Shown in pieces: positions 10,592-21,669 of a stretch of DNA of 64,000 bases (the stretch's first letter is position 1; each line of letters starts with the position of its first letter). The notes beneath the pieces were generated by a model. That model was given only the letters and a program-made list of their open reading frames with translations, ran no database searches and was not told the DNA's origin. Source of the stretch: Cyanophora paradoxa (Eukaryota; Glaucocystophyceae; Cyanophorales; Cyanophoraceae); contig QPMI01000010.1 of the NCBI GenBank assembly GCA_004431415.1, positions 124,001 to 188,000 on the forward strand, read 5' to 3'. Both the position numbers and the translations under genes were made by a program.

Positions 10592-13089
10592 CTAAAAGCG
10601 CGGGGGTATGCCGAAGAACTGGCGCCAGTCCGGGGGCGAAGGGGGGTTCACGGTCCCGAGAGCCGCCCCCGGCCCCAGCCCGAGCCCGCGGGGCGGCAGT
10701 CCGACCTGGGCGTGGGCCGGCAGCGGGCCCGGGAAGCCGGCGGCCGGGTGCGGCGAGGCGGCCGAAGCGAGGGGGAAGGCGGGAGCGATGCCCCGGTGCG
10801 TGTAGGGCGGCCCGTCCCGCGCGTGGTGGTCCGCCCTCGCGGCGGCCGCCTGCTGCCTCAGGACAAAGGCGGCGGCGGCGGCGGCCGCCGCCGCCGCGGC
10901 CGCGGCCGCCGCCGCGCTCGCCGCCGCCGCGCTGTTGGGCTGCAGCGCGGCGGCGGCCGCGGCGGCGGCCGCCGCCGTGGCCGCCGGGGTACGCATGGAC
11001 CCGATGCCGCCGCCGAGGGGCGGCGGGAAGGCGGAGACGGGGGAGGGACCCGAGCCGGGCGAGAGGCTGACGGGGGTAGAGGAGGCGGCGGAGGGGGTCG
11101 GGGCGGACGAGGGGATCGGGGAGGAGCGCGAGGGCGGGGGCCGCTCGCCCGAGAGGATCGCCTCGAGGCGGGCCTGGAGCGCGGCGAAGCGAGGCGGCGG
11201 CTGAGGCTGGGCGAACTCGGCCGCGGCGCGGGCCAGCTCGGAGAGGGCGATCGAGGCGGCGGCGGCGGTCACGCCGGCGTTGGAGCTGCTGCGGGAGCGG
11301 CCGGCCGAGGGCGGCGCCGACGGCAGCGACGAGCCGAAGGAGCCGGACTGGACGACGGGCGGGCGCTGCGGCGGGCGCGGCGCGTGCCCCGCCGCGCGTG
11401 CCTGCATCAGGTCCAACGAGTTCAGCTGCGGGCCGAAGAGGCTGTACTCGCTGAAGCCGGCGCCGCCGAGCCCTCCCAGGGCGAGGCCCGGGAGGGGCAG
11501 GGAGGAGGAGAGCTGCTGCGAGGCGGCGGCGACGCCCGTGGGCCGCGGCGAGGACTGCCCTCCCGTCGTCGTCGACCCGAAGCTGTTGGAGTGAGAGAGC
11601 AGCGCCCCCCCGCGGGGCTGTTGCCGGGGCGTGAGGTCCCCTGTAGAGCCGAAGCTGTTCGAGTGGGAGACGGGCGGCCGCGCCGCGTGGTGCGACGAGG
11701 ACGAGGGCGTCGCCACGGGGTCGGGCACCGTCGCCGCGATCTCCCTGCCACACACACAACAGTCAGACGAATTGGAGAATCTAAGAATCTAAGATTGTTG
11801 TTTAGTTTAAGGGCGGCACCGCATGAGGGCCGCGAGGCGCTGGACGCAGGCGCCCTCGGGCACGGCCGTCGCCTCCGAGGCGAAGAACGAGTCGTCGAAT
11901 GCGACGCCGGCCGAGGCCGAGACGAGCGAGAGCTTGCAGAGGACCGGGGAGGCCGGGAGCCCGCGCGCCTGGTGCTGCTGCTGCTGCTGCTGCGAGGGCG
12001 GCGAGCCCGAGCCCGAGTCCTGGGGGGTGGGCGAGGCCGAGCGGGACCCGGGGGCCGAGGCGCCTCCGCCGTGGCCGTTTCCGTGGCCGTGTCCGTTTCC
12101 GTTGCCGTTGGCGCCGCCGCCCATCGGGGTCGGCGAGCTGGCGCGGGACGAGCAGGCCGAGGAAGCGCAGGCCGGGGAGGCGCAGGGCGGGCCCGGGGGC
12201 GCCTCGCCCGCCAGGAGGTTCACGGGGCGCGCGGGGCCCCCGAGGGGCACGCCGGCCCGGAACAGGAACGCAAGTGCGCGGCAGGCGTCGGCGCAGGCGC
12301 GCGCGGCGGCGGAGACCGCCGAGGCGCCGGCGGGGAGGGAGCCCAGGTGGCGGACGAGGTCGCCCAGGGGCAGGAGCTCCATCGCGAGGCAGACGGCCCC
12401 GCAGGCGGGGTCCAGATACGCCCCGTAGAACCGAGCCACGCAGGGGTGCCGCAGGCCCCTGCGAGCCAGTCAAATCATCGGGCCGTCGCGATGTTTAGAG
12501 CCGCTCAGATCGGATCAGCGCACCTGAGCGTCTGGAACGTCGTCATGCCGAGCCCCAGGGCGGCCACGCCGCGCTTCAGGCGGTAGATGGCCACGGGCTG
12601 GCCCTGGAAGCTCCCCTTGAAGACCGAGGCGGCCGCGCCGTCGGCGATCGGGCTGGCGTAGGCCTCCGGCTTGATATCGACGCTCCCGGGCGGGAGGATG
12701 CACCCGTCCAGCGCCCGCAGCGCCGCCGCCCGCTCCTCGGGCGTCGAAGTCGGGGGCAGCGCCGGGCCGACCCCCGCCGGCTGCGGCGCCGGGCCGGCCG
12801 GGCGCGCGGGCTCCGGCGCCGCCTCGGCCGGCTCCGGGACGGGCGGGGAGCCGGCGGTCGGCGGCTGGCGGGCGCGGACGCCTGCGCCAGCGGCACCAGG
12901 GCTGGGAGTGCCGCGGCCGGGGCCGGGACCGGGGCCAGCGGGGGCGTCGGGAGGAGGCCGGAGCCCGAAGCGTGCGCCCCGCCGGCGGCCGGCTGCGCGG
13001 CCACGGGCGCGACCGAGGCGGGCTGGAGGGGGCCCTTCAGGGCCGCCGCGAACGACACGACCGCCTTCGACTGGCTCGCGGCCGACGAT

Positions 13090-13124
<35 letters not shown>

Positions 13125-15875
13125 GGAGCCGGAGGGTGGAACCGAGGACGCGCGCGCCGGGGGCCCGCCGGCGGCGGGCGGGGCGCCGCGGATCGCGGCG
13201 GCGGGAGGGGCGGCGCCCGGCGGGGGCTTGACCTTCTCCGCCCGCGAGGCGGCCGATTTGGCCGGCGCCGGCGCCGGGGGCGTCGGGAGGGGCAGCCGGG
13301 CCGGGATGTGCGCCTCGCCGATGCTGCCGCGCTTGCGCCGGCCCGCCGCCATCGTGACCCACTGTCCGGCGCCGCCCTCCTCCTCCTCCTCCAGGGCCGT
13401 CGCCGTTAGGTACGTCGGGATGGGCGAGTGCCCGTTCTCGTGCCCGTTCCCCGCCTTGCCGCCCTCCTCGTCCTCGTCCTCGTCCTCGCTGCCCAGCTTC
13501 TCTTCCTCGTCCTCCTCCTCGTCGCTGATCTCGGCGGGCGCGGGCTTGGGTGCCTCCTTGGGCTTCGGGCGCGGAGGGGGCGGGGGCGGCGCGGACTGCT
13601 GCCTCCCCTTCTTGCGCTTGCCGGCGGCGCTCGCGCTCGGCGTGCAGAGGTCCAGAGCCGCGAGCGCCGCCGAGAGCCCGTCGTCTCCGGTCGCCTTGGC
13701 CGCCTTGCCCCGCGAGGATTCCTTCGCGGCGGCGGCGGCCGCCGCCGCCGCCGCTGCCGCCGCCGCCGCCTTGGCCGCCGCGCTGGCAGCCTGGACCTCG
13801 CTACGCTTCTTGACGGATACGCGCGTCTCCGAGAGCAGTTCGTCCGTTAGGTAGACGCGGTGCCACGTGACGATGGTCTCAGAGTCCGGGTCCTCGCGCG
13901 TAACGACGAACTGCGGGCGGGCGGGCGGGGCGGTTGGGAGGGGACGGGTCGGGCCTGGGCGGGAGGTAGATTTGTATGCGAACCTTGCCCTCGCGGCGGT
14001 CCCGGTCCCACGTGCCCACGAGCGTCTCGCCGTCGCGCGAGACAAGCGTGCCCGACCCGTGGCGCAGGTCCGCCTCCCAGTTGCCTGCGGGGCACGCCCG
14101 TGAGCCGCGCGGCCGCGCCGGCGCGCGCGCGTCCCGTACCCGTGAAGCTGGAGCCGTCTGGGTAGAACGCCTTGCCCTGCCCGCAGGCAAGCCCGTCCTT
14201 GAACGATCCCTCGTACGTCGATCCGTCCGGCTGCGCCCGCCCAGCGCTTAGCACAGGGCCCAAACGAGCCCAGCGGGGCCCCGGCGCGCGCGCCTTGATC
14301 AGGGTGCCGTGGCCGTCGCACTTGCCGGCGCGCCACTCGCCGTTGTAGACGCGCCCGTCCGTGTACTTCATGACGCCCTGCGCAAAGATAAGCGGATGGA
14401 AGTCCAAAGGCAGCGGGGCGGGGCGGGGCGGGGCGGGGCGGAGCGGGGCGGGGCGCGCCTTTCCCTCCTGCTTGCTTTTGACCCACGAGCCGGTGTAGAC
14501 GCGGCCGTCGGTCCAGACGTACGTGCCCTGGCCTTCCAGCTCTCCCGCTACAAACTCTCCCTCCTGCACAGGATTCAGCGGCGGGCGGCGGAAGCAGCGG
14601 CAGCGGTGGAAGGCGGCGCACGTAGTACTCGTTCGGGTACTTCGGGCCGTACGTTTCCGTGCCGTACCCGTTCGGCTTCGAGTCTTTGAACGGGCCCTCG
14701 TACTTGCGACCGCTGGGCCAGATCTGCAGCGCGGATCAGGCGGCGGACGCTGCGCGGGGCCTCGAAGAGAGCGCGCCTTGACTCCAGAGCCCTGCATCTT
14801 GCCGTTCACCCAGTTCCCGCGCATGACCGTCTCTGAACGCAGCAGCGAATGAGACGGGCGAGAACCGCGGCTCGGCCGACCAGAGCGCACCGTCTTTCCA
14901 GAAGTACTCTCCTTTGCCTGGGCGCGACGCGAGCTTCAGGACCGACAAAAGAAAGGTAGCCGGGAAGAATGTGTCACCTTCCCAGTTCCCGTTCTTATAC
15001 TCTCCGACGTAGCGATCTCCCTTGGCGAGGTACTCGGTCGCGCGGACGAGCTTGTCCTGTCCGCGGAGTGAGCCAAGATGCGCTGTGCACGCGCGCAACA
15101 GGCTGCCAGACCTTACGCCACTCTCCCTCCTGCGTCCCGCCGTTCGCGTAGATCGCCTTGCCCTTCCCGTGGCGCTTGTCCTTCAACCAGTCGCCTGCCC
15201 GACACGGCGTTCAGCGCTACGCTGCAGCAAGAGAGGGCACCTTCAAAAGAAAGAGATATGACTGCCGCACCTTCGTATATGTCGCCGTTGGGCCACGTGT
15301 ACTTCCCAAAACCCGAAAAGAGCCCATGCTCGAACTCTCCCTCGTACGTGGCCCCGTCGCTGGCGAAGACAATGCTTCCCTGCGTACAGATTAGTTCGGC
15401 GGATCGTCGCGATACCATCAGACGGCCAGCAATGAGCTGCAAGCTCTAAGATCCCAGCTTTCGAAGTCGGCGGATGTAGTGCTTAGACCCTCGCCGCCGC
15501 CGCGCGACGTCGTTACATACTAACCTTGCCATGGAACTTGCCTGCGGGCAGAGTTTGGTCGATGCTCGCTGGCACACAGGATTCACAGAGGCAGGCAGTT
15601 GCGCACCTCGCTGGAAGCCACCTTTGTAAACGTTGCCCTGCCTTCCCGAGGCCCCGATACCTCCCCTCCACTCACCTGCACAGCGGGCGAGCATGTGCCC
15701 CGTCATGGCCGGCCGGCGGGCGCAAGCGTCTCAAGGGAACGTCGGGGGGCGAACCGGAGCCGTGTGGCTTCCCGCCGAGGAGCTCGCCCGTGTAAGTTGA
15801 CTTGTCGCTGAGCACGTAGTTCGTCACAACCACGACCTCCTCCTCGACGACGGCCGCCTTGCCCTTGCCCGCCAT
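10592..15875 (-). CDS. MORN-repeat protein joined to a degenerate protein-kinase domain (pseudokinase)
   Basis: Starts MAGKGKAAVVEEE at 15875. Some 10-12 MORN repeats follow over many small exons: STYTGELLGGKPHG, ATYEGEFEHGLFSGFGKYTW (about 15360-15290), GKGKAIYANGGTQEGEW, DRYVGEYKNGNWEG, RKYEGPFKDSKPNGYGTETY (about 14700), RVYTGSWVKSKQEG, RVYNGEWRAGKCDGHGT, STYEGSFKDGLACGQGKA and LRHGSGTLVSRDGETLVGTW. A long acidic/polyalanine linker (about 13850-12950) leads to a kinase-like fold: SPIADGAAASVFKGSFQGQP then VAIYRLKRG (about 12600), GLRHPCVARFYGAY, LAMELLPLGDLVRHLGSLP and PARPVNLLAG. The VAIK lysine is Tyr, HRD is absent and no DFG is visible, so catalysis is unlikely. The C-terminal tail repeats SHSNSFGST and ends FFGIPPRF. 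Fusion rests on an open frame from the MORN part into the linker; one frame change near 12890 is unexplained (small intron or sequence error), so two genes remain possible. MORN repeats usually bind membranes or scaffold cytoskeleton. Confidence 0.65.
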
Positions 15876-16152
15876 TGGGCGGCCGCTTCGCGGGGCTGCC
15901 CACTAGAGAGCGATCGCCGCGCCCGGCCTACGCGGCGGCTCTGCGCCGCCCCGGCCAGTGCACGATCCACTTGGCAGACGCGGCCAGCTAGCAGTCCCGG
16001 GTACACGTCCCTCGAGCTCCCGACCAACGCGGTCAAAACTGGTCGCAGCCGGGCACAGCGAAGTCCGACGAGCGGTGTAGCGCCGACGCGTTGCTCCCCG
16101 ACAACCGCCGGGCGCCGGCAAGGAGCCCAGCGCTTTCCGCCGGCGGAGCGCG
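15876..16152. promoter_or_regulatory. Divergent spacer, MORN/pseudokinase gene and NHE8
   Basis: The 277 bp between two divergent start codons must carry both promoters. It is very GC-rich (GGCCTACGCGGCGGCTCTGCG). No TATA-like box or named element recognised. Confidence 0.35.
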
Positions 16153-19100
16153 ATGGCCCCGAACGCGCGCCTCCTGGCGGTCGTGCTGGCGCTGCTAGCG
16201 GTGCTGCACGGTGCGGAGGCCGCGGGCGACTACAAGGCAGACACGCTCTCCGTGCTCCTCTTCACCGGTTAGTCTGCTTTCTTTCCAATCTGCGAGCGAG
16301 TGACTCGTTCGACCGCGGCGCTGACTTGCGTGACCACGCAGGAGTCTTCGTGCTGTGCCTCCTGATTACATATGTGCTCCTGCAGGTTCGCGCCACCCAG
16401 ATCAAATGCGCGGGCCGCATTAGCGCGCGCTGGCCGCGCTGCGGAGCGCTCCGGCCTGCGCGAACAGATTGTTTGATGCCGAATGCTCGCATCCATACCA
16501 CACGCTCGCCCCCAGAGATCTGCCGGCTTCGCTCGGCCGCCCGCTGACCCGCCGACGGCCGCAGAGCCGGCTCGCCTACCTTCCGGAGTCGCTTGTGCAC
16601 ATCCTCCTGGGGATAGTTATTGGCGGTGCGAGAATCGACCCGCCGCTCGCCGCGCTGCCTCGCTCTGCCCTCCGAGCCTGGGCGCAGGGATCATCTACGG
16701 GACGGGGCGCGAGATCGAGGATTTGATCGCGTTCAACCCGCGCACTTTCTTCCTCTTCCTCCTACCCCCGATCGTCTTCCACGCTGGCTACGACCTGCAC
16801 AAGGGAAACTTCTTCAAGTGCGAGCGGCCCCTCCCGATCCAGACGCCGCCCTGGCCTCCGCTCCTCACTAAGCCCGCAGGAACCTCGGATCAATTCTGGT
16901 CTTTGCCGTCCTGGGTACGCTCGTGTCTGCGTTCGTCTTCGGAGGTGCGCCGCCGGCCTGCGCTCCCCGCTCCGACCCGACCCCGCCAACTCGCCGCCCC
17001 GCCCGCAGGCATTATCTACGCGCTCGGCAAAGCGTGCGCTCCCTTATTTCATCCGACACCGTACCCTTTCCATCCCGCCCACGCCGCACCGTACCCCCCA
17101 GGCACCTCTCGAAGGACATCAACTTCCTCGATAGCCTCGTCTTCGGGTCGATCGTCGCCTGTATCGTGCGCCGTACCCGTCCCCGGCTTCGATTCGGTAC
17201 CATCCCCCGCGTTCAAATCGCGTACCCCAGGACCCCGTGGCGACGCTGGCTATCTTCACGGCGCTGAACGTGGAGCCGACCCTCCACATGCTCGTGTTCG
17301 GCGAATCCGTCCTGAACGACGCCGTCTCCATCACCCTCGTACCCCCCTTTCTCGCCCCTTCGTTCTCTCCTTTCCGCAAACTGAACCGCCCCGCGCAGTA
17401 CCGAACCTTCGCCGAGTACGCGGCTGGGGGGGCCGAGTTCAACCGTGAGCCCGCACTTCCATCATTCTCACTCGTACCCCTTCTTGCCTGACACGCCCGC
17501 CCAGTCCCCGAGCTCGGCCTGGCCACGCTGCATTTCTGTATTATGACCTTCGGCTCCGTATTTATCGGTGCCCGGCCCTGCAAACTCCGCACCGTGGATC
17601 CAAATTCAGCATCCATTAAACCGCTACCCCTCTCGTCAGGCGTTGCGACGGCCCTCGTGAGCGCCCTGGTCCACAAGTACATCCATCTTAAGATGTACCC
17701 CTCCCTCGAGGTCCGCGTGCTCGCGGAATCCAGTACCCCTCAACCCGGCCGCTCGATTTACGCTTCCTGCAGATCTCCTTCGTATTCGTATTCGCGTATA
17801 TCCCCTACCTCATCGCCGAGGTCCGTACCCCCCCGCTTTCTGTTCCCCTTCCCTCCTACCCCCCTCGCCCGACGCCGTACCCCCGCAGGTCCTGAAGCTC
17901 TCGGGCGTCATGTCCATCCTGTTCGGGGGTATCGTGATGGCCCACTACACGCACTTCAGTGCGCTACCCCCCGCGTCCCCCCGTTGTCGGAGCTTAGCTG
18001 AGGGCCGCCCCCCGCCAGACCTCAGCCCCGTCTCCCAGATCACTGTTCAGCAGTGCGTTCGCCCGCGCTCCCTTCCGTACCCGCGCCGTTTAAATCCCGT
18101 ACCCCCCGAAGGGCCTTCCACATGTTTGCGTACATCTGCGAGACGACGGTCTTCATTTATCTGGGGTACGCGGCATTTTTCTTATACCCCCGAGTCCGCG
18201 GGGCGCCGCGGCCCGGCCCGGCCCGACCGCCCGCGCCGCAGCATGGCGGTGTTCGGGTACACGCACTCGTTCCACGGCGGCCTCATCTTCTGGTCCATCG
18301 TGCGCCGTAGCCCCCCTCCGCCCAGGTCGTGCCCCCGGTCCGAGCGGGCGCCGCGCAGCTCTTGGCGTTCCTCGCCCGCGCGGCGAACGTGTTCCCACTC
18401 GGCGCTCTCGTGAACCAGTTCCGAACGTGCGCGTACCCCCCGGTCCGGGATACGCGCGCCCCGCGCTCCCGTGCCAATGCTTCCGCCTGCCTCAGGATCA
18501 AGATTTCGCGCGAGCACATGTTCGTGCTCTGGTTCTCCGGTGATTCTCTACACCCCCGCCATCCCATCCGGTTCCGCAGCCCGCCCCGGCCTCACGTACC
18601 CCCGCAGGCCTGCGAGGAGCCCTCGCCTTCGCAATGGCTCTCAACTTCGGCAACCCGCACATCATGTAACCCCCCTCTTCCCTTCGCCCCCCCCCCTCCT
18701 CCCTCCTTCGAGCCGCGTACCCCCGCAGGTCCGCGACCCTCATCATGTGCCTCTTCACTATCGTCACCCTCGTGCGCGAAACTCCGTACCCCCTCCGAAT
18801 CCCTCCCCCGCCTGACGCGGCTGTACCCCAAGGGCGGCTCGACGCTGCCGCTCCTCAAGTACCTGTCCCGAAGGGGCGGCCAGGTCTTCAACTCGAAGAT
18901 CAGCATCGGCATGACCGAGATGGCGCGCCGTACCCCTCCCCCTTCCCTTCCCCCCCTTTCCGAACCGCGTACCCCCAGGGTAAGCCGATGGACTTCGAGG
19001 CTGTGGAGAGCCTGGACCAGCACGCGTCGGCCATCGGCGAGCGCGAGTCCTGGTTCGAGAGGATCGACCGCAAGGTCCGCGGCTCGATTCCCGCCGGGCC

Positions 19101-19685
19101 CACTTCCGTCCGTTCGCCGATCGGCCCCGCCCCCTCCCTCGCAGTACATGCAGCAGTTTTTCAGGAGCTCCGTTACGCCCCCCTTCCTCATGCCCCACTC
19201 GATTCAGGTACCTCCCCCCCCCTCCCCCCCCCTTCTTCTTCTCTTCTCTTCTTTCTCCGGCTGAGACGCGCCGCCGCAGTCGCACCGCTGGGCGCGCTCG
19301 GCGCACGCGGGAAAGGACGTGCCCATGCCCCACTCCGCCTCCTCTCCCTCCATGTTCGAGAGCTCCCAGGCGGTACGCCCTTCCCCTCTTCCCCCCGCCT
19401 CCCCCCCCCTCCGAGTCCCTGTACCCCTCCTGGTCCGACCGGGGCGCGGCGCAGAGCGCGGAGGACTTGGCGCAGGACCGGGGGGCGATCCTGGCGGCAC
19501 TGGAGAACGCCATCCGCCCGCCGAACCCGCGGCGGCGGGGCGAAGTCGAGATGCGGACTATGCGCCTCTACACCAACGACGGCGCCGGGACCAGCAGCAG
19601 CGGCGGGGGCGGGGGCGGCGAGGGCAGCAGTAGTGCAGCAGGGGCGGGGGCGGGGGCGGGGGCGGCAGCCCCCCTGGGCTCTTGA
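16153..19685 (+). CDS. NHE8: Na+/H+ exchanger of the NHE8 (SLC9A8) type
   Basis: About 20 exons. The first gives a signal-like N-terminus (MAPNARLLAVVLALLAVLHG). Then come VFVLCLLITYVLLQ, YLPESLVHILLGIVIGG, the inhibitor/ion-site helix FFLFLLPPIVFHAGYDLHKG (about 16747-16805), GSILVFAVLGTLVSAFVFGG, the ion-binding motif DPVATLAIFTALNVEP (about 17231-17280) followed by MLVFGESVLNDAVSITL, SGVMSILFGGIVMAHYTHF (about 17906-17958), FHMFAYICETTVFIYLG and ARAANVFPLGALVNQFR. KISREHMFVLWFSG then LRGALAFAMALNFG (about 18500-18650) and GGSTLPLLKYL complete the family pattern. LHKGNFF and MAHYTH match NHE8 rather than plasma-membrane NHEs, so a Golgi/endosomal role is inferred. The acidic ND motif is intact, so transport is likely. 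The cytosolic tail ends in Ser/Gly/Ala low complexity. One donor (about 17163) is a choice among near options. Confidence 0.9.
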
Positions 19686-20170
19686 GGGGCCCAAGGCCAC
19701 TATGTTTACTTTTGCACGTTAGATCGTTCTCCTTAGCTATGCACGTAGGTTGACCCCCTAGGCCTCTACCTGTACCGAGATCTTGTTCCTTGTTTCAAGT
19801 ATAAATTTGAGCTGCAATTCAAAATCGTGCGCTGTGCACGTGGGAGGGTGCGCGCGGCCGCGACCGAGGGTGCGGAGCGGCCATGTACAGTTCGAACTCC
19901 GTCATGGCGCGCGCGCTGTGCCCGCGGGCCGGGGTGCGCGCGGCGCGGGGGCCGGGTATACGTATGTAAATCCGAGAGGCTTGCGCGCTTCTACGAGCGG
20001 GCTTCGAATTCGACGCATAACCACGGATACGAAACAAGGATAAAGTCGATTTAACTATTTATATTTGTATCTATAGAATTAATTTAGCCCGGAACTTCGG
20101 AACTTCGGACGCCGCGCTGGAGAATTTCGGAACTTCGGAAGGCGCTGCACGCTGCCTATAACTAGTCAAG
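19686..20170. other. Intergenic spacer between convergent genes
   Basis: 3' flanks of NHE8 (+) and the WSC gene (-). AT-rich around 19980-20100, with an imperfect repeat of GGAACTTCGGA at about 20091-20140. No gene seen. Confidence 0.45.
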
Positions 20171-21207
20171 CTACAGCTGGGCAAAGGAGCTGGCTGGGGC
20201 CCCCACCGGGGCGGACTTGAGGCACATGCGTACGGATCCGGAGGTCGCCCGGCTGCAGCCGCTGCACGGATCCGCCGCCTCCGCCACCCGCCAATCGTAC
20301 ACGGCCACCGCCCTGCCCGAACGAACTCGAAACGTTAGCGTAATCTCTACCGTTCTGCCACCGCCCTTTAATCTCGCGCGCACCCGTAGGCGCCGCAGAA
20401 GGCGCCCTGTGGGGATCCGTACGGGCAGGCGGAGCTGCAGCCGGTGCCGGGGCCCTGGACGACGGGCCCGAGGCGCGAGGCGGCGTCGAGGCTGCTGGCG
20501 ACGAGGCACGACGCCGAAGAGACGCCGAAGAAGCGGAAGCCGAGGCGGGCCGCCTCCGCCGCGCACGCGTCGAAGCCGTAGGCGGGCGCCGGCGGGCTGA
20601 CCGCCTGCATCACCGGCGCGACCGCGGACGGGTCGAACGCGAAGCAGCCCCGGTACGCGTATAGGCTTGGGCTGGGGCTGGGGCTGGGACTCGGCGAAGG
20701 CGTCGGCCCGGCGGGGAGGGTGAAATTCTTCGTCTCCGTCCCGGAATATTGGCTGCCTGATGCAATTTGGGTGCCAGCTACATCCTGGTAGGCCGTCGAT
20801 GTGCAGCTGATGTCGAACTCCTGCGAGTAAGGCCCAGATATATTCTGCGCGTGCGTCCCATAGTACTAGTCAGACGTTAATAACGTTAACATACACATTC
20901 ACTATAGCTAGCTATGTATATACGTATACATGTACGTAGGGAAACATCTCACCACAGTTGTGGTCGTGATTCCGGTTTGGAGACACGAACCCGTCTGAGC
21001 CACGACGACGAGGCCGGAGTTGAAGGGCCCTGCTGGATCTTTGACCCCCGTCGGACTGGACACGCTGCAGACCGTCTTCACGCTGCAGGCTTTGGAGTTC
21101 GCGTTGGTGTCGCCTCCGCTCCACGAGACGGTGAGGACAATGGCGCTGTATGTCAGGGCAGTCGCCGTCTGGCTAACTGCGCACGCGCGCGTACGCCGAG
21201 CGATCAT
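20171..21207 (-). CDS. WSC-domain (cysteine-rich carbohydrate-binding) extracellular protein
   Basis: Three exons on the minus strand. Exon 1 (to about 20959) includes YSAIVLTVSWSGG and paired cysteines (KACSVKTVCSV). Exon 2 (about 20855-20390) reads NISGPYSQEFDISCTSTAYQ, then a Pro-Ser dipeptide linker (PSPSPSPSPS) and the WSC core: YAYRGCFAFDPSA, FDACAAEAARLGFRFFGVSS, ASCLVASSL, CSSACPYGS and FCGAYG. Exon 3 supplies the closing AVAVYDW and ends at 20171. Cysteine spacing and the YxGCF, CxxxA, FGV and final VYD elements fit the WSC domain of fungal and algal wall sensors and lectin-like proteins. No signal peptide is seen in the first exon, so an upstream exon is probably missing and the true start is unknown; a possible acceptor lies just before SQTATALTY. 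Confidence 0.65.
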
Positions 21208-21669
21208 GAGCTCGCGAAGCTCGCGATCGCACGACCTCGAGGCCCTATATACATCTAGGCGTGCACGTGCGGTGCCACCGCACCTGTCGTGCCCATCGGC
21301 CCGTGCCTGTTTGCAACTGCAAGCCGCTGGTTCTCGAAGCTTAAAAGAAGCTTAAACGAAGCTTTTTTCGAGCGAGGGCGCCGCTCATGCACGTAGCTCC
21401 CTTCGGATCAGATTTGTGTACCCAAGCAGGCCCGGGCTCCGGCGGGCTGAGGCGGGCTCTCGCGGCTTTTGCCGACCATTGCCATCAAATCGCAGTCTCG
21501 AGATGAGTGACAACGCGGGGTCAGCAGCTTCGACGCGTACGGGCGCGGAGAGCGCCGCTGCACATCTCAAGGTGCGGCGAACGATGTCGTAAGCCTTGCG
21601 CATGCTCTTGCTCGGCCTGCGTTCAGCGCTGATGAATACGCACAGTCGACGAGGGCGGGCCGCTGAGAG
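21208..21669. other. Divergent spacer, WSC gene and F-box gene
   Basis: Carries both 5' flanks. Contains a HindIII-like GAAGCTT repeat (about 21336-21366). No confident exon, although the missing first exon of the WSC gene (-) could lie here. Confidence 0.4.

Noticed and set aside
10712-12586. 624-codon plus-strand open frame
   Set aside because: Antisense to the pseudokinase and polyalanine exons; composition is Arg/Gly repeats with no domain.
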